Of a DNA stretch of 54,269 nucleotides, positions 27,723-35,306 are shown piece by piece. Position 1 is the stretch's first letter; every line of letters starts with the position of its first letter. The translations under genes and the position numbers were made by a program. The DNA comes from Caryophanon latum. Lineage in GTDB: Bacteria; Bacillota; Bacilli; Bacillales_A; Planococcaceae. The notes under the pieces were generated by a model. That model was not told the origin of the DNA, did no database searches, and saw nothing but the letters and a program-made list of their open reading frames with translations. The DNA is taken from assembly GCF_001700325.1 (NCBI RefSeq), contig NZ_MATO01000025.1, positions 1 to 54,269 on the forward strand, read 5' to 3'.

Positions 27723-28499
27723 CTACTCTAGCTCAGTTCCTGTAATTTCAGCTAACTTGCCGTTGTCTTTAATTTTTTGTAAACCTTCGTTTAATACATC
27801 TAATACTTCCGTGTTGCCCTTTTTCACCATGAAGCCGAACTCATCTACTGCGAATGAATCGTCTTCAATTACTTTTAACTTTTTGTCTGGGTTGTTTTTA
27901 ATGTACTCAAGTACAACCGCGTTATCACCAAGTGCTGCGTCTGTCGTACCGTTCACGACTTCTTGAATGGCAATCGGTAAGTTTTCATACGCTAAAATGT
28001 CCGAGCTACCTTTACCTTGTAGCTCTTGCATTGCGATGTGACCAGTCGTTGAAATTTGTACTGATACTTTTTTATCTTTTAATTCATCAAATGATGCAAT
28101 TGTTGAATCTTCTTTCACGACCATTAATAATTTTGCTTGATAGTATGGATCTGTGAAGTCGTAGTTTTCCTTACGCTCATCTGTAATCGTAATCGCCGAT
28201 GCACCTAAGTCGATTTCGCCTGTCGTTACCGCGTTGAACGTCGGCTCCCAACCTAAGTTTTTCATTTCTACTTCAAAGCCCATTTCTTCGCCGATCGCTT
28301 CTAAAATTTCTTTGTCGTAGCCTTGTACTTCACCGTTATCGTCCATATATTCAAACGGTGCGTAAGTTGCTTCTGTACCTGCAACAATTTTTGTAATGTT
28401 GCCGTTCTCATCTGTTTTTGACTCTTCTTCGCCACCGCAAGCGCCTAATAATAACGCCGCTGCGAATACTGGCACTGCTAACCATTTCTTTTTGTTCAT
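27723..28499 (-). CDS. polar amino-acid-binding lipoprotein
   Basis: Substrate-binding protein of the ABC importer, 258 aa. Lipoprotein signal ending LLLGAC (Cys21 lipidated). The mature domain begins IVAGTEATYAPFEYMDDNGEVQGYD, the family start with the ligand-contact aromatic and Asp, followed by DLGASAITITDERKENYDFTDPYY, DELKDKKVSVQISTTG and TDAALGDNAVVLEY. GGAGG precedes ATG. It has its own SigA-like promoter, and a CodY-box-like sequence lies in the leader. Specificity within glutamine, arginine or cystine cannot be told by eye. Confidence 0.94.
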   Translation of the reverse strand: MNKKKWLAVPVFAAALLLGACGGEEESKTDENGNITKIVAGTEATYAPFEYMDDNGEVQGYDKEILEAIGEEMGFEVEMKNLGWEPTFNAVTTGEIDLGASAITITDERKENYDFTDPYYQAKLLMVVKEDSTIASFDELKDKKVSVQISTTGHIAMQELQGKGSSDILAYENLPIAIQEVVNGTTDAALGDNAVVLEYIKNNPDKKLKVIEDDSFAVDEFGFMVKKGNTEVLDVLNEGLQKIKDNGKLAEITGTELE

Positions 28500-28525
28500 T
28501 GTCGTTTCCTCCGTTTACTGAAATC

Positions 28526-28540
28526 TTTTATCTGAAAATT
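28526..28540 (-). promoter_or_regulatory. CodY-box-like site before the amino-acid ABC operon
   Basis: On the minus strand AATTTTCAGATAAAA matches the CodY consensus AATTTTCWGAAAATT at 12 of 15 positions. It lies 20-35 bases downstream of the predicted start and 27 before the ATG, a place where CodY could block transcription when branched-chain amino acids and GTP are plentiful. Confidence 0.5.
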
Positions 28541-28566
28541 AAAGTGTGTGTATAATCAATGACATG

Positions 28567-28595
28567 ATTATAATACCCACACCTCGAGAACACAA
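28567..28595 (-). promoter_or_regulatory. SigA promoter of the amino-acid ABC operon
   Basis: TTGTGT (28590-28595), 17 bases and TATAAT (28567-28572); start near 28560. Confidence 0.65.
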
Positions 28596-28681
28596 GTATA
28601 ATGTTCGATTTTTATGCATTCACTTAAATTTTTATGTATATTTCGTGCATATATGTGCTTTTTTATGCATTTCTGTACAAT

Positions 28682-28711
28682 AAAAAAGCCCCCTCGACGT
28701 TAGGGAGCTTT
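28682..28711 (-). terminator. terminator of an unassigned short transcript
   Basis: On the minus strand AAAGCTCCCT pairs with AGGGGGCTTT and is followed by six T. No annotated gene ends here; it lies upstream of the ABC operon promoter and well after the clpP terminator, so it implies a separate short transcript. Confidence 0.8.
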
Positions 28712-28720
28712 CAGGTACAT

Positions 28721-28772
28721 GAGAAAAAGCATTGCCAGTACGCTGCTAAACTACCGGGTAATGCTTTTCCTC
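28721..28772 (-). ncRNA. long hairpin of an unassigned small RNA or leader
   Basis: On the minus strand GAGGAAAAGCATT and ACCCGGTA pair with TACTGGC and AATGCTTTTTCTC, giving a long stem with few bulges and a loop of about 9 bases. It directly precedes the terminator at 28682-28711 and follows a 19-codon ORF. It matches no riboswitch or T-box signature that I know. It may be the body of a small RNA. Confidence 0.45.
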
Positions 28773-28831
28773 TATAAAAAAATATATATATATTGAAACA
28801 GTAAAATGGTATTCATATAAATCGCATTCAT
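28772..28831 (-). CDS. possible 19-aa hydrophobic peptide
   Basis: ATG to TAG frame of 19 codons, very hydrophobic and aromatic (MNAIYMNTILLFQYIYIFL). AAGGGA lies about 8 bases before the ATG. The stop codon touches the base of the following hairpin. Such a layout (peptide, hairpin, terminator) occurs in leader-peptide attenuators and in type I toxin transcripts, but nothing here proves translation. The AT-rich sequence makes chance hydrophobic ORFs common. Confidence 0.25.
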   Translation of the reverse strand: MNAIYMNTILLFQYIYIFL

Positions 28832-28944
28832 ATGAACATCCCTTACTTTACATGAAAGTAACATAATTATCTACTGTTTTATCTCCACAACTCTTTTTGA
28901 CTTTGACGAAAAAATGCTCGCTACATCAAAAATTTCGTCTTCAT

Positions 28945-28960
28945 GTGAAACCGGTTTACC
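28945..28960. promoter_or_regulatory. LacI-type palindrome GTGAAACCGGTTTACC
   Basis: A near-perfect palindrome centred on AAACCGGTTT, the shape of operators bound by LacI-family regulators; it resembles but does not fit the CcpA cre consensus. It lies between the clpP terminator and the unassigned short transcript. The regulator is unknown. The remainder of 28500-29044 holds the elements listed separately and no ordinary gene. Confidence 0.4.
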
Positions 28961-28997
28961 ATTAAAATCAATTTGTTACTAAAATAACAGACACAAT

Positions 28998-29034
28998 AAA
29001 AAGACGTGCACCAAGCTTAAACTTGAAGCACGCC
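28998..29034 (-). terminator. terminator of clpP
   Basis: On the minus strand GGCGTGC pairs with GCACGTC, with an inner CAAG/CTTG stem, followed by TTTTTATTG. Confidence 0.8.
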
Positions 29035-29044
29035 CGTTCATTCA

Positions 29045-29629
29045 TTATTTTGAGTTTTCCATAATAGTATCGATTAAGCCGTATGCCTTTGCTTGCTCAG
29101 CTGTCATGAAGTTATCACGATCTGTGTCGCGCGCTAACGTTTCATACGTTTGACCTGTACGCTCAGCTAAAATGTTGTTTAATTTTTCGCGTAGGAATAA
29201 AATGCGTTTCGCAGCGATTTCGATTTCTGTCGCTTGCCCTTGTGCACCGCCAAGTGGTTGGTGAATCATTACTTCAGCGTTTGGTAATGCGTAACGGTGA
29301 CCTGGCTCGCCTGCTGCTAATAAGAACGCACCCATTGACGCTGCCATACCGATACAAATTGTGTGTACTTTTGGCTTAATGAACTGCATCGTATCATAGA
29401 TCGCCATACCAGCTGTAATTGAACCACCTGGAGAGTTAATGTATAAGTAGATGTCTTTCTCTTCGTCCTCAGCTGCTAAAAATAATAACTGTGCAACAAT
29501 TGAGTTTGCTACGTTATCATCGATGCCGCTTCCTAGTAAAATAATGCGGTCTTTTAATAGACGTGAGTAAATGTCGTACGCACGCTCACCGCGGTTTGTT
29601 TGTTCAATAACTGTAGGAATTAAGTTCAT
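29045..29629 (-). CDS. clpP: ATP-dependent Clp protease proteolytic subunit
   Basis: Serine peptidase that forms the 14-mer chamber used with ClpX, ClpC and ClpE; it also destroys proteins tagged by tmRNA. 194 aa. Catalytic Ser98 in [13 protein letters not shown] and His123 in VMIHQPLGG, with Asp in DTDRDNFM; oxyanion strand [20 protein letters not shown]. The usual short N-terminal propeptide [28 protein letters not shown] is present (shown here only to mark the start region, residues 1-28). AAGGAGG lies 7 bases before ATG. A CtsR-type operator overlaps its promoter, so heat-shock control is expected. Position beside tRNA-Arg is as in B. subtilis. Confidence 0.98.
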   Translation of the reverse strand: MNLIPTVIEQTNRGERAYDIYSRLLKDRIILLGSGIDDNVANSIVAQLLFLAAEDEEKDIYLYINSPGGSITAGMAIYDTMQFIKPKVHTICIGMAASMGAFLLAAGEPGHRYALPNAEVMIHQPLGGAQGQATEIEIAAKRILFLREKLNNILAERTGQTYETLARDTDRDNFMTAEQAKAYGLIDTIMENSK

Positions 29630-29680
29630 TGAATTTCCTCCTTATTGTCGCTTCTTTGCTAAATCATTAGCGTTAGCCTT

Positions 29681-29710
29681 ATCATACACACTTTAGTCAG
29701 AAAAGGTCAA
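29681..29710 (-). promoter_or_regulatory. SigA promoter of clpP
   Basis: TTGACC (29705-29710), 18 bases and TATGAT (29681-29686). The -35 overlaps the CtsR box. Confidence 0.75.
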
Positions 29711-29711
29711 A
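29695..29711 (+). promoter_or_regulatory. CtsR operator (heptad direct repeat)
   Basis: AGTCAGA-AAA-GGTCAAA fits the CtsR consensus RGTCAAA-NAN-RGTCAAA with one mismatch. It overlaps the clpP -35 element, the expected position for heat-shock repression by CtsR. Confidence 0.8.
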
Positions 29712-29915
29712 TGATATACTCACACAAATAACGTATAGCGAAAGCGCCCCTTTTACTATGTATCGACACGCCACGAACGCTCGCTACGTGCCTACATGCT
29801 TGCATAACCTATTGTACCCTTAAATTGAAATTCGATAAACGTCTTTTGTTGAAATGTTTTCCGACTATATAGACGGTGAATGTATTTTAGCATTTTGTTC
29901 GTCGGCTCTCCACAT

Positions 29916-30016
29916 CGAGGCAGGCTTTCCGCGGGCGTGGCTTGAGCCTCCTCGCTGCTCGTACCTCACAGCTGCGGGGTCTCAAGTCTCACGCTTATCC
30001 CCAAGGAGTCTCGCCG
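29916..30016 (+). repeat. intergenic mosaic palindrome, copy I (hybrid arms)
   Basis: The left arm is type 2 (CGAGGCAGGCTTTCCGCGGGC) but the right arm is type 1 (CCCCAAGGAGTCTCGCCG), with inner module ii. It lies in the clpP-tRNA gap (29630-30216), which holds no gene apart from the promoters. Confidence 0.9.
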
Positions 30017-30151
30017 CCGCACGCGTCCAGCAATTCACATAACGTAGTGCCACATTTCAACGTTAAACGATGCGCTACACTGCTTCGATCATTTCATCAA
30101 ACACGTTTTAACGATTCGATTCATCGCATTACGCTTTTTCCTGGAATTTAG

Positions 30152-30180
30152 TTGAAGCCTCATTTCCTAACGTGTATAAT
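30152..30180 (+). promoter_or_regulatory. SigA promoter of tRNA-Arg
   Basis: TTGAAG (30152-30157), 17 bases and a perfect TATAAT (30175-30180), ending 36 bases before the tRNA. Confidence 0.8.
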
Positions 30181-30216
30181 GGTGAATGTTGTTGCGTACG
30201 ATTGCATCAACAGCTT

Positions 30217-30288
30217 GCCTTCGTAGTTTAATGGATAAAACATAAGATTCCGGTTCTTAGGCTGGGGGTTCGATTCCCTCCGAGGGCG
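30217..30288 (+). tRNA. tRNA-Arg (anticodon CCG)
   Basis: Acceptor stem GCCTTCG pairs with CGAGGGC (one G-U pair), the D-arm contains AGTTTAATGGATAAAAC, and the anticodon arm TAAGA-TTCCGGT-TCTTA places CCG at positions 34-36, reading CGG. The T-arm contains GGTTCGATTCC. Discriminator G; CCA not encoded. A single tRNA-Arg next to clpP is the arrangement in B. subtilis (trnQ). Its 3' end is the insertion point of the mini-island. Confidence 0.93.
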
Positions 30289-30290
30289 TA
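30277..30290 (+). repeat. attachment-site repeat, left copy (tRNA 3' end)
   Basis: The 14 bases CCTCCGAGGGCGTA form the end of the tRNA T-arm/acceptor stem plus two flanking bases. They recur exactly at 31866-31879. Confidence 0.8.
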
Positions 30291-30318
30291 ATTAGATTCT
30301 GATAGACTAAGCTAAATT

Positions 30319-30366
30319 CAAAAAGCACTTCAAAACCTTACTAATCAAGGTTTTGAAGTGCTTTTC
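30319..30366. terminator. bidirectional terminator inside the mini-island
   Basis: A perfect stem of 19 bp (AAAAGCACTTCAAAACCTT and its complement) with a 7-base loop, flanked by A and T on both sides. It ends the RES gene from the right and the tRNA transcript from the left, so it now replaces the tRNA's own terminator. Confidence 0.9.
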
Positions 30367-30401
30367 TATACAAGATTAAATAGTAGTAATTGCAAAAGAT
30401 T

Positions 30402-31514
30402 TTAAAAAGTAGGTGTTTTAAAATCTTTTGAAAGAAGGTAATCATCAAGTTTACTAAAATCTAAAGTATGGTAATCAATTTGTTCTCCAGCAAAATCAAT
30501 ACGAGTGCTAAAACCTTCGAATTGGTTTACTAAACTAGTTAGATTATTCATTAATCGGTGTTTTATTTTTATAAATTCTCCAAAATTCACTGGATCAGTT
30601 ATTTTAATCTTTCTGCACAATTCTCCGTAAGCTTGATTACTCACTGGTTTTTTTATGGGTATTGCTAAATTAACTGCCTGAGGAAATGACATTGAATCAT
30701 TTTTAACTTTTTTAGATATGTATGCTACACCGTCAACATCTAGTTTTACGATGTTTTGCATTATTAAATTAGAAACAATATACTCTGATTTGAAAATACG
30801 ATTAGCTTCTTTAATTCTAAAAGAAGTTGCACAAACTAAAGGCCAAAGTTCTATCATATGGAATAATTTTTTCACTTCAGGAGAGCTTGGATCTTCAGTA
30901 TCTAATACATTGGAATGACCATTAATTAAATGTTGTGTAAGTGCTAAATTTAATACCTTTATATTTGGAATATTAAATGATGAAATATTTAATTCATTAT
31001 CTAATGGTTTATCTAGTTCCAACCAACATACATATGAAGTAGTACCTAAATAAATACAGGGAATGCCTGGTATACTAAATCTTTGCGTGGAAATTATGCC
31101 ACGTTTATTTAAAGGAATATGTAGTAAATCATTTATTTGGAATTCGAAATTCCCTTTTCGAGCTCTGTAAAAATTCGGCATACCAGTATGTTTGCTAATG
31201 CCCTTAAATGCATAATTAGAACAAACCTGAGATATAAAGAATGGACTATTTTTATATTTATTTAAAATCGAACTTATTTTGTTACTCGCTGTTGCTATAT
31301 CATAGTTAAAATAGTCTTCCACACAGTCCAATATAAGACTTATATTTCTTGATGTACTACATTTCACAGAATTAGGGAGGTTGGAAATTTGTTGGACTTG
31401 TTTAAGATAACTATTTAGAATACGACGTAATTCATTAAGATAGTCCGAATCCCTGTCTAATACTATTGGCAAGTCAAAATCGTTGAATGCAATAGTAGAA
31501 CTAAATGGTGTCAT
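30402..31514 (-). CDS. RES-domain protein (putative NAD+-degrading toxin or defence effector)
   Basis: 370 aa, AT-rich codons unlike its neighbours. Residues 1-110 are a helical region of unknown function with Cys52 and Cys64. From about 112 the sequence follows the RES fold: FYRAR (116-119, conserved Arg), RFSIPGIPCIYLG (145-157, with the RES-type PG.P.LYL pattern), WLELD (164-168, conserved Glu166), SEYIVSNLIMQNI (243-255) and DGVAYIS (261-267, matching the family's DGI.Y.S). RES enzymes characterised so far, such as MbcT, consume NAD+ and are usually paired with an Xre antitoxin. None is visible here. GGGGAG lies 10 bases before the ATG. It is the only gene of the mini-island. Family call moderately sure; biological role inferred. 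Confidence 0.7.
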   Translation of the reverse strand: MTPFSSTIAFNDFDLPIVLDRDSDYLNELRRILNSYLKQVQQISNLPNSVKCSTSRNISLILDCVEDYFNYDIATASNKISSILNKYKNSPFFISQVCSNYAFKGISKHTGMPNFYRARKGNFEFQINDLLHIPLNKRGIISTQRFSIPGIPCIYLGTTSYVCWLELDKPLDNELNISSFNIPNIKVLNLALTQHLINGHSNVLDTEDPSSPEVKKLFHMIELWPLVCATSFRIKEANRIFKSEYIVSNLIMQNIVKLDVDGVAYISKKVKNDSMSFPQAVNLAIPIKKPVSNQAYGELCRKIKITDPVNFGEFIKIKHRLMNNLTSLVNQFEGFSTRIDFAGEQIDYHTLDFSKLDDYLLSKDFKTPTF

Positions 31515-31796
31515 ATAAATTATACTCCCCTTTTATAAAATGTATTTACTTAAATATCGGTTTATTAGGTTATTTGTTAGAGTCAATAAAATTAGAGGTT
31601 TTCTAAAGAATGTTAAAAACGCTCTGATACGTCTGTTTTTAGTAGACTAAATCCGAAATCTCTTTTGTAATTCTATTGGTAGTGTACTTTATTAAACAAA
31701 TTAGTACAAGGGATCTGTTTAAGCGCACAAAGTCTAAATTAATAACAAATATCAAGGATTTTCCTTTTTAGCAGCGTAACTTAATTTAATATATTC

Positions 31797-31815
31797 TCTA
31801 CACATTTTCTACACA
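31797..31815 (+). repeat. direct repeats like integrase arm sites
   Basis: TCTACACA occurs at 31797-31804 and 31808-31815 with an 11-base period, 50 bases inside the right attachment repeat. Tyrosine-integrase arm sites are often short direct repeats in this position. No integrase gene was found beside them. Confidence 0.4.
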
Positions 31816-31865
31816 AATTAATTCATCAATCAATAATACCAAGGCTTTAAAAGAGTATCAAACGT

Positions 31866-31879
31866 CCTCCGAGGGCGTA
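31866..31879 (+). repeat. attachment-site repeat, right copy
   Basis: Exact copy of the 14 bases CCTCCGAGGGCGTA at 30277-30290. Only this short piece of tRNA is present, so it is not a second tRNA gene. Confidence 0.8.
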
Positions 31880-31884
31880 CTTTG

Positions 31885-31918
31885 GCGGCGTGCAGCGATT
31901 GGCTGTGCGCCGCTTTTT
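31885..31918 (+). terminator. original terminator of tRNA-Arg, displaced
   Basis: GCGGCG..CAGC folds with GCTG..CGCCGC and is followed by TTTTT. It begins 5 bases past the right attachment repeat. Before the insertion it would have lain right behind the tRNA. Confidence 0.7.
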
Positions 31919-31997
31919 CGTCGTTCAAAGCGCGTCGTATGAGTGGTGAAAACATTAAGAACACGAGCGACTAAAAAGGTCCAGTCTTTTTGCCAAT

Positions 31998-32030
31998 AAA
32001 AAAAGCAGCAGAGTTTGCCTCTACCGCTTC
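31998..32030 (-). terminator. terminator after crh
   Basis: On the minus strand AGCGGTAGAG pairs with CTCTGCTGCT (two G-U pairs) and ends in seven T. Confidence 0.75.
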
Positions 32031-32056
32031 GATTGACTCTATGTACTTGTGCGCGA

Positions 32057-32308
32057 TTACTCCGCACCAATTAAGTTCGCTAATGCATTCACCGCTTTTT
32101 CTGCATCGTCACCGTCCGCGATTAATGTGACAACTGAGCCTTTTGCGATCGCTAAGCTCATAATGCCCATAATTGATTTGGCGTTTACTTTTTTCTCGTC
32201 CTTTTGCAGAAAAATATCTGCGCCGTGACGGTTTGCTTCTTGGACAAATAATGCCGCTTGACGTGCTTGTAAGCCCATTTTTAACGTAATTTCTTTTTGA
32301 CGTTCCAC
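32057..32308 (-). CDS. crh: Crh, catabolite repression HPr-like protein
   Basis: HPr paralogue that, when phosphorylated on serine by HprK, acts with CcpA in carbon catabolite control. 83 aa. The HPr active-site His is replaced by Gln (Gln14, in MGLQAR), the defining difference from HPr, so it cannot take part in sugar phosphotransfer. The regulatory Ser45 in VNAKSIMG (Ser46 of B. subtilis) is kept. The residue after the GLQAR motif is Gln where B. subtilis Crh has Pro. The start is GTG 32306-32308, as GAGGTG lies 6 bases before it; the frame extends further upstream but that part is not HPr-like. It follows whiA as in B. subtilis. Confidence 0.95.
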   Translation of the reverse strand: MERQKEITLKMGLQARQAALFVQEANRHGADIFLQKDEKKVNAKSIMGIMSLAIAKGSVVTLIADGDDAEKAVNALANLIGAE

Positions 32309-32442
32309 TTTGTTCACCTCTTTTTTTATTTCATACACGCTACTTCTCTTTATTTCTATATTATCGAAACGCTTACAAAAGAACAACCATTCCTGAAAGA
32401 AAAAGCTTATCTCGCTCAAAAAACGAACATAAGCTTTCATTA

Positions 32443-33384
32443 TTAACCAAGTTGATTGCTGCGTAATGACTCGGCAATTTCATCGATTTTGCGCAGACGG
32501 TGATTAACGCCTGACTTGCTTACTGTGCCTGTCGATACCATTTCGCCTAGCTCCTTTAACGTCACATCTTGATACTCGACACGTAGACGCGCAATTTCAC
32601 GTAGCTTTTCTGGTAATTGGTCGAGCCCGATTGTCTTGTCGATAAAGCGAATGTTTTCGACTTGTCGCAGCGCCGCCCCAATCGTTTTGTTTAAGTTTGC
32701 CGTTTCGCAGTTGACGATGCGGTTAACGCTATTTCGCACGTCACGTACGATGCGCACGTCCTCAAACTTCAGCATCGCCTGAGTTGCCCCGATAATGCTT
32801 AAGAAATCCGAAATTTTTTCCGCTTCCTTTAAGTACGTAACAAACCCTTTTTTACGCTCGATCGTTTTCGCATTTAAGCCAAACTCGTTCATAAGGTGCA
32901 TAATTGATTCGCCATGCTCCTTATAAAGCGTTGAAATTTCTAAATGGTACGCGGACGTTTCTGGATTGTTGACCGAGCCGCCTGCTAAAAATGCGCCGCG
33001 CAAATAGCCACGCTTTTCATTCGTACGTGGAATGAGCTCCTTTGCAATTTCGTGTTGGAACTGAAAATCATCGGTAATGATGTGTAAGTCTTGTAGCAGC
33101 ACTTTCGCCTCGTCGCGTATACGGCAAATGTAGACGTTATTTTTTTTCAGCCGCATTTTTTTACGAACGAGCAGCTCTACATTGTAGTTGTATAAACGTT
33201 TTAAGTTCGTATAAAGACGACGAGCAATCGCCGCATTTTCCGTTTGAATGTCTAAGCTTAGCTGTCGATTCGCAAACGACAGCGAGCCATTCATTTGAAT
33301 TAAGGCGGAAATTTCAGCTTTTAACGTGCGGTCGTCCGCTTCAATATGCGTTAATTCTTTTTTCGTTTCTGAAGCAAATGACAT
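32443..33384 (-). CDS. whiA: WhiA, DNA-binding protein
   Basis: Conserved Gram-positive protein with a LAGLIDADG-homing-endonuclease-like N-terminal fold (about 20-200, including [15 protein letters not shown]) without nuclease activity and a C-terminal helix-turn-helix (about 230-305, [40 protein letters not shown], described by its ends LREIARLR and VNHRLRKI). In Bacillus it affects chromosome segregation and cell division. 313 aa. The start is ATG 33382-33384, with AAGGGGGAG 5 bases before it; the frame stays open upstream through that site. It lies in the nudix-rapZ-yvcK-whiA-crh series. Confidence 0.95.
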   Translation of the reverse strand: MSFASETKKELTHIEADDRTLKAEISALIQMNGSLSFANRQLSLDIQTENAAIARRLYTNLKRLYNYNVELLVRKKMRLKKNNVYICRIRDEAKVLLQDLHIITDDFQFQHEIAKELIPRTNEKRGYLRGAFLAGGSVNNPETSAYHLEISTLYKEHGESIMHLMNEFGLNAKTIERKKGFVTYLKEAEKISDFLSIIGATQAMLKFEDVRIVRDVRNSVNRIVNCETANLNKTIGAALRQVENIRFIDKTIGLDQLPEKLREIARLRVEYQDVTLKELGEMVSTGTVSKSGVNHRLRKIDEIAESLRSNQLG

Positions 33385-33406
33385 GCTAGCTCCCCCTTTC
33401 AAATGG

Positions 33407-34402
33407 TTACATCGTTTTTAATATGCGTTTTCGTGTCGAGCCGTGCGTGCGTAAAAATTCCTCAAGCCACATCCGTACATTTTGCGCATCGTGGCGTACA
33501 ATGCCATCCTTATATGTAGCAGTTGGATAACAATGCACTTGTAAGCCCATCGCTTGCAATGCTTGAACGTCCGTAACAATCGGTTCAGCTTGCTCCTGCT
33601 TGTATACGTTTCGCACATCTTGTGGTAATTCCATATCATTCACTAAAATATGATGTAAAAATGGCGTACCGACATGCTCATACAACGCCTCCACGTGATC
33701 GCTCGCAGACATGCCAGACGTCTCGCCCTTTTGTGTCATTAAGTTCCCAATATACACTTTACGTCCCGACGCTTTGACGATTGCTTCACCGATTTCTGGC
33801 ACGAGCAAGTTTGGGATGATGCTCGTATATAAGCTACCTGGGCCAATTAAAATTAAATCGGCAAGGCGAATGGCGCGAATCGTTTCTGGCAATGCTTGTG
33901 CGTTCGCTGGCTCTAAATATACACGATGAATTTTCGCCGACGCTTTCGGGATGTTTGATTCCCCAACGACGAATGTGCCGTCCTCTAGCTCTGCGTACAA
34001 TGTCACGTGCTCGTTTGATGCAGGCAACACTTTACCACGCACGTTAAACACTTTACTCATTTCAGCAACAGCATAATTAAAGTCGCCTGTAATGTCCGTT
34101 AATGCGGTTAACATTAAGTTGCCGAGTGAATGTCCACCGAGCGTTTGCGATTGCGTGAAGCGATACTGGAACATGCGCTCAACTAAAGGTTCAACTTCCG
34201 ATAATGCCGCGATGACGTTTCGAACGTCTCCTGGAGGCGGAATGTGGTAATCCTCACGTAAACGCCCAGAGCTTCCTCCGTCGTCTGCTACGGTTACAAT
34301 CGCTGTAATGTCTAAAAGTTCACTTGTCTTTAAACCGCGTAGCACCGTTGAAAGTCCTGTGCCCCCGCCTACTATCACAATTCGAAACTTCTTTTTCTTC
34401 AT
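33407..34402 (-). CDS. yvcK: YvcK/GlmR, gluconeogenesis and cell-wall precursor factor
   Basis: CofD/UPF0052-family protein. B. subtilis YvcK (GlmR) binds UDP-GlcNAc, is needed for growth on gluconeogenic carbon sources and stimulates GlmS. 331 aa with the N-terminal nucleotide-binding loop [16 protein letters not shown], then [35 protein letters not shown] and [23 protein letters not shown] precedes ATG. It lies 4 bases after rapZ and 22 before whiA, so the three are in one operon, as in B. subtilis. Confidence 0.95.
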   Translation of the reverse strand: MKKKKFRIVIVGGGTGLSTVLRGLKTSELLDITAIVTVADDGGSSGRLREDYHIPPPGDVRNVIAALSEVEPLVERMFQYRFTQSQTLGGHSLGNLMLTALTDITGDFNYAVAEMSKVFNVRGKVLPASNEHVTLYAELEDGTFVVGESNIPKASAKIHRVYLEPANAQALPETIRAIRLADLILIGPGSLYTSIIPNLLVPEIGEAIVKASGRKVYIGNLMTQKGETSGMSASDHVEALYEHVGTPFLHHILVNDMELPQDVRNVYKQEQAEPIVTDVQALQAMGLQVHCYPTATYKDGIVRHDAQNVRMWLEEFLRTHGSTRKRILKTM

Positions 34403-34406
34403 GCGG

Positions 34407-35294
34407 TCACGCCTTTCGTAAATTAATATCTCGGTGCGTAATATGCGTTGGCTCCAGTCTCGCTAAATGCTCGCCGAAATATTCCGCGAACGTGACAGAA
34501 CGGTGCTGACCACCTGTGCAACCAAACGCAATGACAAGCTGTGACTTGCCTTCTTTTTTATATTGCGGCACCATAAACGCAAATAAATCCGTTAGCTTCT
34601 CGGCTAGCTCCTGCGCTTCTGGCTGCGCTAATACGTACGATGATACTTCGTGCTGCAAGCCTGTTTTCGGACGCAACTCATCGATGTAATACGGGTTTGG
34701 TAAAAAGCGCACGTCAAACACTAAGTCCGCGTCAATCGGCATACCGTGCTTAAAGCCAAACGACATGACGTTAATCGTAAACATGCTCGCCTTTTGCCCT
34801 GAAAAATCGCTCACTAGCTTCTCGCGTAGTTCACGTGGCTTCAATAACGACGTATTAATGACCGTATGTGCACGCATTTTCACATCAGCTAAAATTTCGC
34901 GCTCACGTGCAATGCCTTCTAACGGCAAGCTATTTTTCGCAAGCGGGTGTGAACGACGCGATTCCTTGTAGCGGCGCACGAGCGATTCATTGTTCGCATC
35001 TAAAAATAAAATGTGCGGCGTAATGCCTTTTTGATGCTCCATTTGGTCGATTGCGTCAATGAGCGCCTCAAAAAATTCGCCGCCGCGTAAATCCATTACG
35101 ACCGCGACTTTTTGAATGTGCTGCCCAGACTCGCGCATTAATTTAATAAATGTAGCTAGTAAGGCTGGGGGTAAGTTATCGATGCAGTAGTAGCCTAAAT
35201 CCTCGAAGCTTTGCACCGCAACGGTTTTCCCTGCACCTGACATACCTGTAATAATGACTACTTCATTATTGATTGCTTCTACATTTTGTTCCAT
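34407..35294 (-). CDS. rapZ: RapZ-family nucleotide-binding protein (YvcJ)
   Basis: P-loop protein of the RapZ/YvcJ family. 295 aa with Walker A GMSGAGKT (17-24), [41 protein letters not shown] and the C-terminal [13 protein letters not shown], which carries part of the metabolite/RNA-binding site in E. coli RapZ. In B. subtilis YvcJ hydrolyses GTP and affects competence; direct control of GlmS RNA is known in enterobacteria only. AAGGGG lies 8 bases before ATG. It is flanked by the Nudix gene and yvcK. Confidence 0.94.
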   Translation of the reverse strand: MEQNVEAINNEVVIITGMSGAGKTVAVQSFEDLGYYCIDNLPPALLATFIKLMRESGQHIQKVAVVMDLRGGEFFEALIDAIDQMEHQKGITPHILFLDANNESLVRRYKESRRSHPLAKNSLPLEGIAREREILADVKMRAHTVINTSLLKPRELREKLVSDFSGQKASMFTINVMSFGFKHGMPIDADLVFDVRFLPNPYYIDELRPKTGLQHEVSSYVLAQPEAQELAEKLTDLFAFMVPQYKKEGKSQLVIAFGCTGGQHRSVTFAEYFGEHLARLEPTHITHRDINLRKA

Positions 35295-35306
35295 TATGAC
35301 CGCCCC

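Larger units (their letters stand above)
30277..31879. mobile_element. AT-rich mini-island inserted at tRNA-Arg
   Basis: The segment is bounded by an exact 14-base duplication of the tRNA 3' end, is clearly more AT-rich than its surroundings, and separates the tRNA from a hairpin terminator that normally would follow it. It holds one gene (RES domain) with its own terminator, plus 11-base-period direct repeats near the right end resembling integrase arm sites. No integrase gene is visible, so it is either a decayed element or one mobilised in trans. All three lines of evidence agree on integration by site-specific recombination. Confidence 0.8.
31515..32056. other. right part of the mini-island and crh downstream region
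   Basis: 31515-31865 is AT-rich island sequence without a recognisable gene, containing paired direct repeats at 31797-31815. 31866-31879 is the right attachment repeat, 31885-31918 a terminator hairpin. 31919-32056 is normal-composition sequence with the crh operon terminator. Confidence 0.6.

Noticed and set aside
28682-28831. Riboswitch or T-box leader for the amino-acid ABC operon
   Set aside because: A full promoter for that operon lies downstream at 28567-28595, the terminator lies before it, and no T-box, lysine, SAM or other known core motif is present.
28945-28960. CcpA cre site
   Set aside because: The centre AAACCGGTTT is symmetric but the ends do not match TGWAANCGNTNWCA; kept only as a LacI-type palindrome.
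31866-31879. Second tRNA gene at the right end of the island
   Set aside because: Only the last 14 bases of the tRNA region are present; there is no D-arm or anticodon arm. It is an attachment-site duplication.
31858-32070. 70-codon frame across the tRNA terminator and crh terminator
   Set aside because: It spans two terminator hairpins and the attachment repeat and has no homologous look.
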